64,000 nt of DNA from Mayamaea pseudoterrestris (GCA_027923505.1 BROI01000021.1:558001-622000); one strand, 5' to 3'. Shown: positions 23,159-37,630, numbered from the stretch's first letter. Translations and numbers: made by a program. Notes: generated by a model from the letters alone, not told the origin.

Positions 23159-24531
23159 TTATTTTAGGCCCATGGCTTTTTCAACTCTCAGGTGCTCACG
23201 CATTTGAAGGTAGTTGATAGTGCCGTTCAATATCATGAAACTACCGACAATTTGCGCCGTGCGAATCACAACGCCTTTTGGAAACAAAGTCGCAAACGCA
23301 GTCCTGGTTATCATCCGAGCAGACAATGGCCAAGACTGCGTCATAGTGTCAACGACGGGTGGCACGCTCTTGCTTACGAACATTCTAAAAAGAGAAGAGT
23401 ACGAGCTTTGTGGCTGCATTAGCTTAAACGTTGACAGGTTGTGAGGAACATGGGATAGATACCCAGAAACAATGCCGGCTGCCAAGCTACCAGAAGCATT
23501 TGCAAGCATGGGATGACCCAAAAAGAAGGGCTGCATTCGCTCCTCAAAGTAGTCGCTCATTTGATTCAAACCAATGCCAAAGATAATTTCTCGACTTGCT
23601 CTAGGCAGAAGACCCCTTATCCATCTCGATGTCATTGGTTCTGGATTCAAATGGCCGGCGTTGGATGCCTCCAAAATGCTGGAAATGGGTGTCATGGCGA
23701 TACCTGGTGCTATAGCTGTAGCCATTCTAACAATGTTCGGATAGTTGTATTGGTCGGGGTCTACTGATCGCTCAAACATTGTGCGCAAGCCTTTAAAGCC
23801 AGTAATGTAGGCACTGACAGACGTAAACAGCAACGCGCATGGTAAGTTTTTGAGTTGAGAGATTAAACGCTTGCTACGTTCAACATCAACGAGCGCACTT
23901 ACATTCGTGTCGGAACTTGTATGTGCATGTTGGGGAACAAATCAGCCTTCACACCCGTTAGCGATGCATTCAGCATGGCATTCAATGCCGACCGATAATA
24001 GGATTCGATACCCGCGGCAATCGCCACAAAAGGAATATTAATCTCTTGCTGTTGCTGCTCCAGCAGCGGCGTCTGATATTTTCGTGTACCTGTTCGAACA
24101 GTTTCACACAATCCCATAGCAATCTCCGTGGCAATTTCTGGTTCCCTCTTCATCAGTTCTAGCAGGTCCGATCGTAGCATTTCGAAGACGCGGCATTCGT
24201 CAGATATGCACTTAACGGTAGCAAATACAGGATCCATTGAAAGAACCTTCATACTTCCGATACTCTTCGCCTTGATCGCATATTCAACGTTATGAACCTT
24301 GCCGTCACCTGACTCATAGAGCCTTCGGATCTCACCAGTGTCCAAGAGGAAGAATCGATCGGACGGTGCACCTTGCGTCAGCATGACTTGGTTTCGCCCA
24401 AAGACCTTATACTTCATGAGTCTGGATATCTCTGTCAGATGTTCATCCGACACCTTAAAAAACATTTCGCATAGCTTTAGCAGCTCCTTGCAATTGTCAT
24501 CGTCGTCGCGGTTGCTGCCATGGCCTCTCAT
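23159..24531 (-). CDS. Cyclic-nucleotide-binding-like domain fused to mitochondrial-carrier-like domain
   Basis: Two exons, 24531..23903 and 23813..23159 (89-bp intron, gtaagt...gtcag, phase 2); 427 aa from the first in-frame ATG. The same frame is open to about 24645 but begins there with TTG, so an upstream exon is possible. Residues ~20-150 form a CNB-type beta barrel (VFGRNQVMLTQGAPSDRFFL, then GEIRRLYE). In the phosphate-binding cassette the usual G-E and R-x-A are replaced (SIGSMKVLSMDPVFATVKC), so ordinary cAMP/cGMP binding is doubtful. The second half resembles two to three mitochondrial-carrier repeats: LPRASREIIFGIGLNQMSDY, GSLAAGIVSGYLSHVPHNLS with later Lys, and a last VVIRTAQIVGSFMILNG. 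Carrier assignment is from pattern, not certain. Confidence 0.6.
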
Positions 24532-24935
24532 TTGCGGTCGAAAGGTCGCTGTGCTGTGCGATGCAACTGCTGTCAGAACAGATGCACCAAAGCTCGCAAA
24601 CGTGTGGTTGTTTGTGGTCGATGCCTCACTTGCTTTTCTCAGCAAGCTATTGATAGCACACTGCTACTTGTAAAGTCCAGTAAGATGGTGTTCGAGAAAT
24701 TGAAGTTGGCGTGGAGGGCATCATCCTCTTGTCGACGATTGGCGTCAAGGTCATGCTGTCATTTTCAGTTTCGCTGCGACTTCAACTAACTGTCTTTCCT
24801 TGGTCAACCGGAAGCATCCAACTCAGCACATACTGTACCGTATCATCTGTAGAGTGCTACAGTCTTTTTACCAATAACCATTAGGATATAATCAGATAAC
24901 CAACAATCTTACCACGATAGTTAATTTTACACCTC
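24532..24935. other. Spacer upstream of the CNB-carrier gene
   Basis: Lies between the stop of F1 beta and the ATG at 24531. It includes the open but ATG-less extension to 24645 and may hide a short first exon of the CNB-carrier gene. I could not find a convincing donor/acceptor pair. Nothing else seen. Confidence 0.4.
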
Positions 24936-26807
<1,872 letters not shown>

Positions 26808-27076
26808 GGTCGAAAGCAAGTGAAATGTTGCAGCGGTCGATGGCGAATGGCCCAGGGAGGAAGATATCTTCGCCGTCCACGTAGAATTCTACGTAATTCG
26901 CGGTACTGGAAGGGTCGACGCGTCGCGGAGGTACTTCTACATTCCAATCCACAGTGCATCGACTGGACGACGGACGAGCATCTCGGATTGGCAGCATCTA
27001 CAAGCGATTTCTTCTCCGCAGTTTGTACCACTGCCTTTGCTTGTTCTACATTGCTTCAACCATACCCACAGCCACC
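26808..27076. promoter_or_regulatory. Putative bidirectional promoter for F1 beta and delta
   Basis: Only 269 bp separate the start codons of two subunits of the same enzyme transcribed in opposite directions. A shared control region is inferred from this arrangement; I cannot point to a specific factor site. The delta start lies in a strong GCCACCATG context. Confidence 0.45.
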
Positions 27077-27733
27077 ATGCTATCTCGAACGACGTCGTCG
27101 ACGACATTCCGACTTGTTTTCAACAAGTCAGTCCGCCTGTTGAGCACGGAAGCATCTGCGCCGGCTTCCATGGTGAATCTAAACTTTAGCTTGCCCCACG
27201 AAACCATTTACAAGAATACACCCGTCCATAGTGTCATTCTTCCGGGATCCGAAGGAGAGTATGGAATCACTGCTAATCATGTTCCCTATGTGGCTCAGCT
27301 TAAACCTGGCGTAGTGCAAATTATTCATGCGGCTGAAGGTGGAGGTGAGGCGGAAAAATATTTTGTCTGCGGAGGCTATGCCCTTACACATCCCAACAGT
27401 ACGACGGTGAGTCATAATGGGCGCCTTTTCTACTAGTTAAGATAATCATGGCGGCCTTTGCGAAAGAGTGACGGAATTGAGCTAATATTTAACGTTTATC
27501 TTACGCTGCAACATGCGCGCTCGTTCTCGTTCCAATCACCCATGCAGGACGTTGTTTGCCCGGAAGGCGTTAAACTAGACGAGATTGACTCGGCTGCCGT
27601 TTCGGCTCACTATGAAAAGGCCAAGTCGGCCTTTGGAGCTGCGGCCGCTGGATCTGTGGAGCAAGCCGAGGCACAGATTGACATGGAAGTCAACCGAGCT
27701 ATGGGCCTTGCCATCGGACTCAATTTGAGTTAA
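27077..27733 (+). CDS. ATP5F1D: Mitochondrial F1-ATPase delta subunit (bacterial epsilon homologue)
   Basis: Central-stalk subunit of ATP synthase. Exons 27077..27406 and 27548..27733 (intron 141 bp, phase 0); 171 aa. Presequence MLSRTTSSTTFRLVFNKSVR with LLSTE, then the beta-sandwich domain: LNFSLPHETIYKN, VILPGSEGEYGITANHVPYV (the family's 'LPG..GE.GIL..H.P') and AEKYFVCGGYALTH. The C-terminal two-helix part is DEIDSAAVSAHYEKAKSAFG then AEAQIDMEVNRAMG. Length and order match the mitochondrial family. Divergent from F1 beta; the nucleoporin gene follows 279 bp downstream on the same strand. Confidence 0.93.
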
Positions 27734-28012
27734 TTAAGATAAAATACTTTAACTTAAAGTACGACGGTTACTTGTATCATATGATCTTTACCGATTCTCT
27801 CGGGAAACATGGGGCGGCATGGCAAGCTAATGGGTTCCTACTACAGGTACTGAACGTCGTCGTTTGTGTCGTGGTTGAACCGCTACGACACTCATTGCGA
27901 GCGCACGAGCGCACCCTTCACCACACACGCGCGTCGCTGCATGCTCATTGTCAAACTCAACTTCTCTACTCCACACTTATATCATCAAGGAGATAGTACA
28001 AAGGTGAAAACG

Positions 28013-31000
28013 ATGTCGCTATCGCTATCCGACGGACTCCGATTTGCCTTGCTCCGGCAACACGATGCACCCGCTTCCGATTCCGCTTCAGCACCGCAAC
28101 TTGATCCAGTCCAGCCGTCTAATTTAAACTGGATGGCGATTCCTCGGGATGACCCTGGATTAGCGTATTTGTATCATGCGAACGAGTTGCAATGCATCGT
28201 AGATGGCGGTAAGGTTTTATTTCGCACGCCGCGCCCCAGTCAAAAGGCCATGGTTTTGGATATGGCAGCCTCGGGAGATGGACGCATGGTTGCCGTCGCT
28301 TGGTGGCATACGACGAGCAATCAAGAGGAGGCAATCGCGAGCGACTCCAATATATTGCTGTATTGCTACAACGTGACGAGCAACGGTGGATTTGAGGAGC
28401 GCTACACATACACGATACCCGCGACGCAAGCTACTCTTGCAGACGTCCGGGCCATGAGTTTTGGATCAAATCACACGCTCGCCTTGGTCGACAGCGATTC
28501 AAATTTGCACTTCATTCAAAACAATGGCGTTGGAAAGATCCTGCGTTCTAATGCTACTAGTGCATCATTTGCTCCAAACGGAAATTTTCTGGCAGTTGGA
28601 CTCATTGACGGGACAATTAACATCTACAATGCAGCCTTGACAATGAAGTCAGCCTCAACCATCAAGGCTGCTATCAATTCGACCTGGGACTTTCCAATGG
28701 CTGGACCTCAATGTCCATGCACTCATTTGGATTGGGTTTCTTTAGATGTCCTAGTGGCTGGATATTGCCGCGTGACGCCTGGAGATGATCCGCCCGAAGA
28801 TGCCGACATGGACGATGAGGCTGATCATGAAGCGTTTCTTTTTGTGAACGAAATGGAGCAAGATTTTTCACTGAAGGAGTGCTACGATTTGGGCGATGTT
28901 GTACCTTTCTTTAACGTTCCCAAAGGCCGTCGACACAATTTCTACACGTGCTGTTTAATTGAAAAGAAGCTCATGCTTGTCGCGACAAACCTAGGGAGCG
29001 AAATTAAAGTTGTCGCTTACGAAGATAAGGAATGGAAGATTATTGATGTTCCAGAAGGAGACGATGTACACTGTCCCACGTCCGACGACGACGAGTTTAC
29101 TTTTCCGACGGGATTAGGCATTATGATCACCGCAGGAAAACCAGTAACTGTTCTTGCGAGCACGAGTGGGTCTTTGTCATACTTTAGCGTTTTGCACGAG
29201 CAGCATTCAACGTATTTTGATCTACCATTGATGGAACCAATGCTGCCTCAAGCGGTTGTACCGTTGGACGACACACAGTCGATTGCTGTCGCGGCAGCTT
29301 GCACCCTTGTTCCGGCAAAAAACGCTGAAATTGATGTTTCATCTGCCGACCCGGCGATCACCACTCTTGAAATTACATCGTCGTCCGCTGAAACACCGGT
29401 GCTTAACCTTCAGGGAGTTGAACCTACGTTTGTGTCGATGTCATCTGGATCGGGAACGGATCTGCCCACTTTTGGGACCGGCACAGCTGCACCGACGTTC
29501 TGCTTTAGCTCTCCCGCCGGCAGTAGGTTACAAGTTGGAGCAGCTTCAGGGGCAGCTTCGGCTACAAGTATGCCTTTTAACATATTTGAAAAGCGTTATT
29601 CTGTTCCGGTTTCATCAATGGTCAAGCCATTGTTTGGAAGTAATGCAAACCAAGTCAAGCTTGCTGCGACACCCGCTGCCACGCATGAGCTATCAAGTCC
29701 TGCTGCGGAAAAGGCTGCAAGCGTTTTTGATTTATTCGATACGGAAAAAGTTGGTAGTCTTCCCCTTTCGATGTTGGAAATTATGGTCGACGAGCTCGGC
29801 GAAGGCTTTTGCGGCGATGAGTTTGACGTGCAGGTGAACCTTATTGATCAGAATGGTACTGGTACTCTGGATCGTTCTTCATTTATTAGTTGGTACCAAC
29901 AATTTGCAGAAGGCAACGAGAAAAATGCGTTCAATGACGATAATTCCATGGAGTCATTCGAGCGAGCGGAGCGGGCTGAGGAGGCCGAGAACGCTCGGAA
30001 AGCCTTTTTGGCCATCGCAAAAAAAGAAAGCGGCTCGCCAGTGATTCAATCGTCGCAATTTGAAGAACTTATGGAATCGTTGGGAACGACTTATCACGAC
30101 GAAGACCACGGACAAGCTTTGAAAAGGTTAGAAAGGCAGGATGGTTGTGTGCATCTGGATGACTTCGCGACGTGGTATGTCAAGTTTTTGTTCGATGAAG
30201 ATGGCGACTCCGACGATGGCAAAGGCAATAGAAGCGAGGTCGATGTTCTAGAGTCATCGCCCAGTCAAGTTGTCGGCGGTTGGGGAACTCTATTTAAATC
30301 AGATCCTAGCAATTGGAAGTGCGTATCGTGCATGGTTTCCAATAATCCAACAGTCAATCAATGCGCGGCGTGCCAGGTGTCACGTCCTGGGAGCCAGGAA
30401 CAAGATGTTGTTGGTGCAACTGCTGATGCCTCTGCATTTACTATTGAATCAAGTATTGGTCCCCAAGGGTTCTCTTGTGGCGGTTCGTTGGAAACATTCT
30501 CTTCTGCATTCACATTACCCTCAACGCAATTCGCAGCTCCAGCAACTGGCGGTTTTCGTTTTGGATCATCTGAACGCGAGGCAGTGACACTGGCCGCTTC
30601 ACCTGGCGCAACCAAGGGGAGCGAAGCGAGTGCAATTTTGGACAAGGCTCGGGCTGCTGTAGAATCGCGCTATCCGCCGGCCAGTTCTAGTGCACCAAAG
30701 AATTTCGATTCTTGTCATTCTGCTAACCGAACGCTGTCTACTCAAGCTACTTTGTCGGAGTCAGGGGAGCGGAAGGGATCTCTGCAGACACCTGCTGGTG
30801 ATGCACAGTCAAGCGATAATGTATACTCGCCGGACATCGGAGTTTCAGACAGTCATTCCACGCCAGGGGCCATCGAGCCAGTAACGGCGCCAGTCTTCGG
30901 TTCCGGTTCAGCAGCAGCTACACAGCCATTTATCTTTCCTTCTTCAACGGAAGTTGCGATCGAAACACGCTTAGCTCCGAGTGCTCAGATCAATATTGTT

Positions 31001-34000
31001 TCCAAGCCTATGTTGAAATCGCCATCAAGCGAAGCCGTTGAATCGCACATGGCTGCTATAGTACCATCTAGCGATGCAGCAACAACGGCAGCACTTGCGT
31101 TCGACTCGCATGACAAAGAAAAGTCTGGTCTTCTGCCGCGGTCTATGTTATTAGAATTAATTGAACAACTCGGTGAAGAATTTTCTGGCGAAGAATTGAA
31201 CAAGCAGGCGAGTATGATTGATACTAAGGGCACCGGCATGCTAAACCGTAGCTCCTTCATTAGCTGGTATCATCATTTTACTGAAATGGACGAAAGCGAC
31301 AAGGGTGATGAACTTTCCTTAAATTCAGACGATCGAGCAGAGCGAGTTGAAGAAGCGGAAAAGGCGAAGCAAATTTTTTTGACCATTGCGACTAGGAAGG
31401 AAGGTGAACCATTTGTACAGGCCTCGCAATTTGAGATTCTCATTAACTCCATGGGTGCCACATATTGTGAGGAAGAGCACGGTAAAGCTCTGAATCAATT
31501 AGCAAAGAGTGGCCAGGTATTTCTTGATGATTTTCTTAAGTGGTACATCACATACCTTTTTGACGAAGAATGCGAGTCTGATACGGAAACAAGCAAGGAC
31601 AAAAGAACTGTTGCTCCCTCGTCCAGTCAAAGTGCTAGCTGGGGAATCACTTTTAGAACGGACCCAACTAGCTGGAAGTGCAATTCGTGTTTAGTCCTTA
31701 ATCAAGGTGCTGTGTTTACCTGCGCGGCATGTGAGACGCCACGTTCCAGAAGCAAAGACGCAGGTGCTGCTGGCAATTCTGTAATTGGTGGCGTAACAGT
31801 TGCTCCAGCACTAGCGGCGGAAGGGTCAACCGGCTCATTTGCTGGAGGTTCTACGTTTGATGGGCCTGCACCAGGAAGTGATAAAGTCGGGGTTTCAAGT
31901 GACAAAGAGGAGACCGCTGCAACCTCGTGCCTACCTGCCGATTACATGGCGACAACGCTTTGCAGTGTCACAAATCCTGAGGTGGTAGCAATTAGAGAAT
32001 CGACTTCTTCCAAGTTTAAAGCCAATTTCACATCAGCACCACTTAGTTCATCGGTAGCTAGTGTTGCGAATGTTGCGAAAACCAGTGGTGGCAAGCAATC
32101 CGTGAAGGCCGCGAAGAGTTCCGATAACTTGGCATACCCACCGATAGAGTTTCAAGCACCCACGCCTTTCGACTCCATCCAGCGATCTACCGGTAGTTTG
32201 AAACCTGAAACCGTACCTGCAATGCCTATGAGTTCCAACGTTGATCAAGTTCAGCAAAGCAGCGACAGAAAGCCATCTGCTAAATCGGCGTACCCACCAA
32301 TTGATTTTCAAGCACCAAAGCCTTTCGGTTCTGACTCAAAAGTAGCACCTAGCAACCCCGGTATATCACAGAATAAGCAAAGCGGCGACAGAAAGCCATC
32401 TGCTGGATCGGCGTACCCATCAATTGATTTTCAAGCACCGAAGCCTCTCGGTTCTGACTCAAAAGTAGCACCTAGCGACCCCGGTATATCACAGAATAAG
32501 CAAAGCGGCGACAGAAAGCCATCTGCTGGATCGGCGTACCCACCGACTGATTTTCACGCGCCAAAGCCTTTCGGTTCTGACTCAAAAGTAGCACCTAGCG
32601 ATCCCTGTATATCACAGAATAAGCAAAGCGACGACAGAAAGCCATCTGCTGGATCGGCGTACCCACCAACTGATTTTCAAGCACCAAAGCCTTTCGGTTC
32701 TGACACGAAAGTAGCACCTAGCGATCCCGGTATATCACAGAATAAGCAAAGCGGCGACAAAAAGCAATCTGCTGGATCGGCGTACCCACCGACTGATTTT
32801 CAAGCACCAAAGCCTTTCGGTTCCGACACAAAAAGCAAAGCAGCGACAGAAAGCCATCTGCTAAATCGGCGTACCCACCAATTGATTTTCAAGCACCAAA
32901 GCCTTTCGGTTCTGACTCAAAAGTAGCACCTAGCAACCCCGGTATATCACAGAATAAGCAAAGCGGCGACAGAAAGCCATCTGCTGGATCGGCGTACCCA
33001 TCAATTGATTTTCAAGCACCGAAGCCTCTCGGTTCTGACTCAAAAGTAGCACCTAGCGACCCCGGTATATCACAGAATAAGCAAAGCGGCGACAGAAAGC
33101 CATCTGCTGGATCGGCGTACCCACCGACTGATTTTCACGCGCCAAAGCCTTTCGGTTCTGACTCAAAAGTAGCACCTAGCGATCCCTGTATATCACAGAA
33201 TAAGCAAAGCGACGACAGAAAGCCATCTGCTGGATCGGCGTACCCACCAACTGATTTTCAAGCACCAAAGCCTTTCGGTTCTGACACGAAAGTAGCACCT
33301 AGCGATCCCGGTATATCACAGAATAAGCAAAGCGGCGACAAAAAGCAATCTGCTGGATCGGCGTACCCACCGACTGATTTTCAAGCACCAAAGCCTTTCG
33401 GTTCCAACACAAAATTAACAGAATTTGTTTGTTCTAGCGTGTCGCAACACAAGCAAAGCAGTGAAAAGCGAACGGGGCCCACTGGATCGGTATACCCGCC
33501 ATTTGATTTTGAGAAGAAGCAAGACATTGAATCAGCAAAGATGCATTTAGCTACGCCGGCGTATCCGTCGATTGAACTATCGCCGCTGTCGTTCGATGTA
33601 TCCAACACTGCCAGTGGTACCTCATTGAACACATCAATTCCTGTCACGAAATTTGATTCCACACAAGTAACTGCCCACAACGTTGAATGTAAAGCACCAA
33701 CGCCTTCCATTGGGTCACAGAACACGGGGGCTGCAGACTCAATTACACGCTCGCAGCAGACGCTCGCTGGCCTCGCTGCAATGTCGCCTGCCGCAGCAAC
33801 GAATACAGCTTTCAAAAAAGACGATTTGTCGCAGTTAACCACGGTAACGCAAACAGAAGTAGGCGCGACGCGATCATTCGCACAAAGTTCGAATCTGGTC
33901 CCATCAGGCAACTTTGCTGGCGGTCGCAGACAGCAACAGAATCGAACGGTCATGCAGACGCATCATATTGCCAACGAGAATGTCTGCACGCTTCAGTTTG

Positions 34001-36608
34001 CATCTTTATGCGGGGCGATGCGGGAAATTCTTGCATCTTTAAGCAACTGTTCGCGGGACAACGGCGGATCCGAACTGCATTCATTGGATGTTGTAATTGC
34101 TGAACTAAACCGACTTATCTCTGCATGCCACGAGCTGACACACTCTATTCAATCGTCAAAGCGACAAATATCTCTCGTACTTGGCAAACGAAGCGAATGT
34201 CATCGTCGAGTTTCAGAGAGTCAGTTTCTGATGGAAAATGTCAGAAGTGATTATCGAAACGAGGAAGATTTCTTTCGGTGGCAGCCACTTGATTTGACAT
34301 CCGAGAAACGACGTCGTTCACTCATAAGTTCCGTTATACTTGTCGACAAATATGCCAAACTTCTTCAAGAACGATTGAGTCTGCTAATGAATTTGGAGGG
34401 ATCATCTGGGAGTTTGGGTATGTTGAGCGGCGTTAAAAATCATTTCGAAGGCTTTGAACGATCTAAGGAGGGAATTATGCTCGTGATTGGGACAGTTGAA
34501 GCGCTGACTTCCGAGTTTTATATCGAGCGACAACCCTCCGAAATGTCGTTTGGCTTGCTCTCACCAGCGAAACCAGCGGTGAAGAGCGCGGTCCTTAAGG
34601 CCAAGCATAAATGGGCCGAGGTTGAAAATCTTATGCAAGAACTGTCAGTGCCTGATGTCAAATTGCTTTCCTGCAGTAATGCGTGTATGGCGACGTTTCA
34701 GTCAACAGAGGCATCGCACAGGTCCGCGTCACGACAAAAGATTGTCCGGAAGCATGCGACGCCGTCTTTATCTCTGCAACAAGCTTTAATCCCGCGGCCT
34801 GAATGGGACGAACCAATTACGATGGACAAAGTGCAAGCGTCTCGGGTCACTTTTACGCCTCCAAGCATACTTAGTCAAACTGCTTTTAGTGATGCTGGGA
34901 ATGCAGCTTTAAAAACGTTTGGTGCGACGCGCTCAATTGCAAGGGAAACTGATTACGTTTGCCGCCATGACCCGCAAGCTTCTGTCGCTAATAAGTCTCC
35001 ACCTAGATCTTTTACAGCAAGAGAATCTATGTCAGCTCGATATCTGACAATGGAACCACGATCGACTGGTGCTTCTAGAAAGTCGTCTCGAGACGAGGAC
35101 GAGTCAGCAAAAAACCAAACTTCGGCCGATAATCACGAACCGCCGACGGTGAAGCAATTTGCCGATTTGTCTGGTATCGCTGGCTCCCTTTTTTCGCTCA
35201 GCAATGATGATTTGGCCATAGAATTTGATCAAGTTGCGCTCAAAGCGGTAGGTTCAGAGAGTCCGGCAGGTAATTCGTTTAGTGAACTCCGTCCATCTTC
35301 GATTGCCCTTGGTGAAGTAAGTGACGATAGTACACCTACAGTGGGCTCTTCGTCTTCGATGGTTGAGGATGAGCAGAAGAGACTTGACCAAACTGAATTT
35401 TACCGTCTGCTGGTAAATTTTTACCACACACACAATCCTTTGAAACTTGACGAGGTTAAGGCAACCCTTGAAAAGTATGTGGGCAAAGAAATGGAGCTTT
35501 TCGAAAAGCTGTCCAAAAAGTAAGTTCCTATTTCATGTTCTGCTCTCGTGTGTTCACCATCAGCTCAGCGTCTTTAACCAGGTATGGTGTGGAGAATCCT
35601 CTTCGTTTAAGCACGAGCAAATCTGATAATACAGGTACGGCGACGTCTCAAGCTGTTACATCCGCAGCTGCCGCTGAAAAAGTATCCCCACAGCGGCCTT
35701 TACTGTTCAATAAGCCAGCGACTGTCGCTTCTTCAACCAATTTGGCTCATGCGCCCACTCCCCCGTTTGGTTCTGCCCAATCTGCGCTACAGTCACCATT
35801 CATGCAACCTCCACCTGCTCTAGCGGAACTCCCAAAGTATAACACTACTTCCCCCTTCAACCAGACGAGTCAGAATAGCGTTGTTTCATCGACAAGTCGT
35901 TTCGCTAGTCCGTCGAATGGCGCACCTGTTCCCTTTGGGACACCAGAATTGAAGAACAACCAAGGCATTATGGGAAGCATACCGGTAGCACCTTCACAAG
36001 CGAATAAGGATCCTCGTCAGATGCTAATCGAATTTTATCAGCAACAAAATCCAAGTAAGCTAGCAGATGTCGACAAACTATTAACCAAATATCAAGGACA
36101 ACACGAATCCATGTTTCGAAATTTGGCGAAGAAGTACGAAATGGACCCTGCTGTGTTTGGCTTGTCAGGCGACGCTCTAACACCGAGCGGCTCTGTTAGT
36201 TTTGGACAAAACTCTCCACTTGGCACGACATCTAACTTTGGATGCATGAATGCCTCATCATTCAAAAGCCAACAAGGCGGGTTTGTACAAGCATCGCCCG
36301 GTGGCGCAAGCTTCGGCCAAGCCTCCGTCTTTGGCCAGACCTCGACGCCATCTTCTATGTCAGGTGTGGCTGGGTTCGGATCACCGACACCTCTCGGTGG
36401 AGGTGGACTTTTTGGCCAGTTATCACCCGTCACTGGGTTTGGCACGACTGTCTCTGGCGGATTTGGTGCGTCTGCACCTGCGGCAAGCTTTGGCGCGTTG
36501 GCAAGCAGCACACCAGGGGCGAACTTTGCTTCGCCGGGAGCAGGTTTTGGTTCCCCATTCGGGAGCGTTGGCACAAATGCGACGCCCTTTGGCGCAGCGC
36601 GTCGCTAA
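28013..36608 (+). CDS. Giant FG-repeat nucleoporin (Nup214-like) with EF-hand-like and RanBP2 zinc-finger modules
   Basis: Long nuclear-pore-type protein; exon 28013..35519, intron 35520..35581 (62 bp), exon 35582..36608. Residues ~1-430 look like a beta-propeller (DMAASGDGRMVAVAWW, SFAPNGNFLAVGLIDGTINI), as at the Nup214/Nup159 N terminus. Two copies follow of a ~200-aa block: degenerate EF-hands (LIDQNGTGTLDRSSFISWY; MIDTKGTGMLNRSSFISWY) then a RanBP2-type zinc finger (WKCVSC..C..C near residue 768; WKCNSC..C..C near 1220). Next are 41-residue repeats (SAYPP.DFQAPKPFG), a probable coiled coil (34000-34650), and two copies of an FY...NP.KL...L.KY segment (near 35400 and 36030). The C terminus is rich in FG (GFGS, FGQ, FGA). 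As given, the frame is broken inside the repeat array: the first part ends at 32926 and the second is open in another frame, because of the 581-bp duplication at 32253-33414. Confidence 0.8.
32253..33414 (+). repeat. 581-bp tandem duplication inside a 123-bp coding repeat array
   Basis: The array is built of 123-bp units (41 codons, SAYPP.DFQAPKPFGSDSKV...). On top of this, 32253..32833 is repeated as 32834..33414. By eye the two 581-bp copies differ at one base only (32825 versus 33406). The length is 4 x 123 + 89, not a multiple of 3, so the second copy changes the reading frame of the nucleoporin gene. Copy 1 is open in one frame and copy 2 in the frame that continues downstream. Confidence 0.92.
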
Positions 36609-36676
36609 ACTAATTAGGTAGTTTTACGTTATGTCGTTTAACAGAATCATATCAGAGTTACAGGTACACGTGTTAA

Positions 36677-37630
36677 TTAGACTAGCGCACTGCCCTCCAA
36701 ATGCTGTCGATGAAGGCGCCCATACATAATGAAATCGGAGCGCAGATAGAAGCAAGCATCAATGCACCAAAGAGCTGACGAGAAAACATCCCATCTTGGG
36801 TCGTGTTCATCAAGCTGAAGTATTGATATAAAACCATCGACAAGACTTCCAACCAGAAAGAGCAAATCTCCAAAGTCTTCCAACCGTTCCGGATCGTCCA
36901 TGATATAAAAGCTACTCGTCTGTAGCCAAGGTCTAGTCCTCTTACCACTGCAAGAAAGTACTGCACTGAGTATATACACATTTACGGATATGGAATCAGA
37001 GGCGCTCGCCAAACGTTCATTGCGGTACTCCATTAGCACGGCAAGGAGGCCAAAGACAGCAGCGATACCAAAAGTTATGGCCGAAACAATGGTTCTTCGA
37101 TGAGCACTATGCTTTCGCAACCGCTGATACCAGACTGTGCAGCCAGAATCTCCTCCCTCTTGCCCATCTGTAGTGCATTCATCGTCGCCATCAAGAAGCA
37201 GCCTCCAGTCGTTCCACGTTTCCGTGACGGCCCTTCGCGTTCCAAGACGCTTCTTGACACGGTAGGCCCACTCAACGTCGACTATACTGTTTAACAAATA
37301 GACAAGCGGAGCCATGATATTGAGAAGGATGTAGAGAAGAGTTTGTGGCGGCTGTTGCGAAGCATCCCAGATCGCTATTATAATGTACAATCCTCCGCCA
37401 AGGATAAAGAATGAATCGCTTAAAAAGGACCAGAACAAGTCTTGCTCGGACTGCTGAATATACTGGAACACATGGGACATGGCAACATCATCCAGATCGG
37501 GCAAAGCCTTGGGGATAATTGTTGGACACGCAAGCGAGCAGCGTGATGTGCAACCGGTGCCCTGACTGCTGTCATGGCTGCTATCTTCGCTGCTTGAATC
37601 TTGGCGTCCCTCTGAAACATGCGGATCCAT
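36677..37630 (-). CDS. Multi-pass membrane protein, unknown function
   Basis: 317 aa, single exon from ATG 37630. The N terminus is Ser/Asp-rich and cytosolic-looking (DSSSEDSSHDSSQG). Hydrophobic segments are FWSFLSDSFFILGGGLYIII (~68-88), LLYILLNIMAPLVYLLNSI, TIVSAITFGIAAVFGLLAVL and DLLFLVGSLVDGFISIL, giving four to six membrane spans. The 50-residue loop between the second and third holds WNDWRLLLDGDDE and CTVWYQRLRKH. No enzyme or transporter motif recognised. A gt/ag pair around codon ~230 could mark a very short intron, but the frame is open without it. 303-bp divergent spacer to RPAIN. Confidence 0.7.
   Translation of the reverse strand: MDPHVSEGRQDSSSEDSSHDSSQGTGCTSRCSLACPTIIPKALPDLDDVAMSHVFQYIQQSEQDLFWSFLSDSFFILGGGLYIIIAIWDASQQPPQTLLYILLNIMAPLVYLLNSIVDVEWAYRVKKRLGTRRAVTETWNDWRLLLDGDDECTTDGQEGGDSGCTVWYQRLRKHSAHRRTIVSAITFGIAAVFGLLAVLMEYRNERLASASDSISVNVYILSAVLSCSGKRTRPWLQTSSFYIMDDPERLEDFGDLLFLVGSLVDGFISILQLDEHDPRWDVFSSALWCIDACFYLRSDFIMYGRLHRQHLEGSALV

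Noticed and set aside
23874-23902. 29-bp intron in the CNB-carrier gene using the nearest AG
   Set aside because: A downstream acceptor with a pyrimidine tract keeps the same phase and gives an 89-bp intron like the others in the window.
32253-33414. Regular repeats considered as a CRISPR array or satellite
   Set aside because: The units are contiguous 123-bp coding repeats without spacers, in frame with the nucleoporin.
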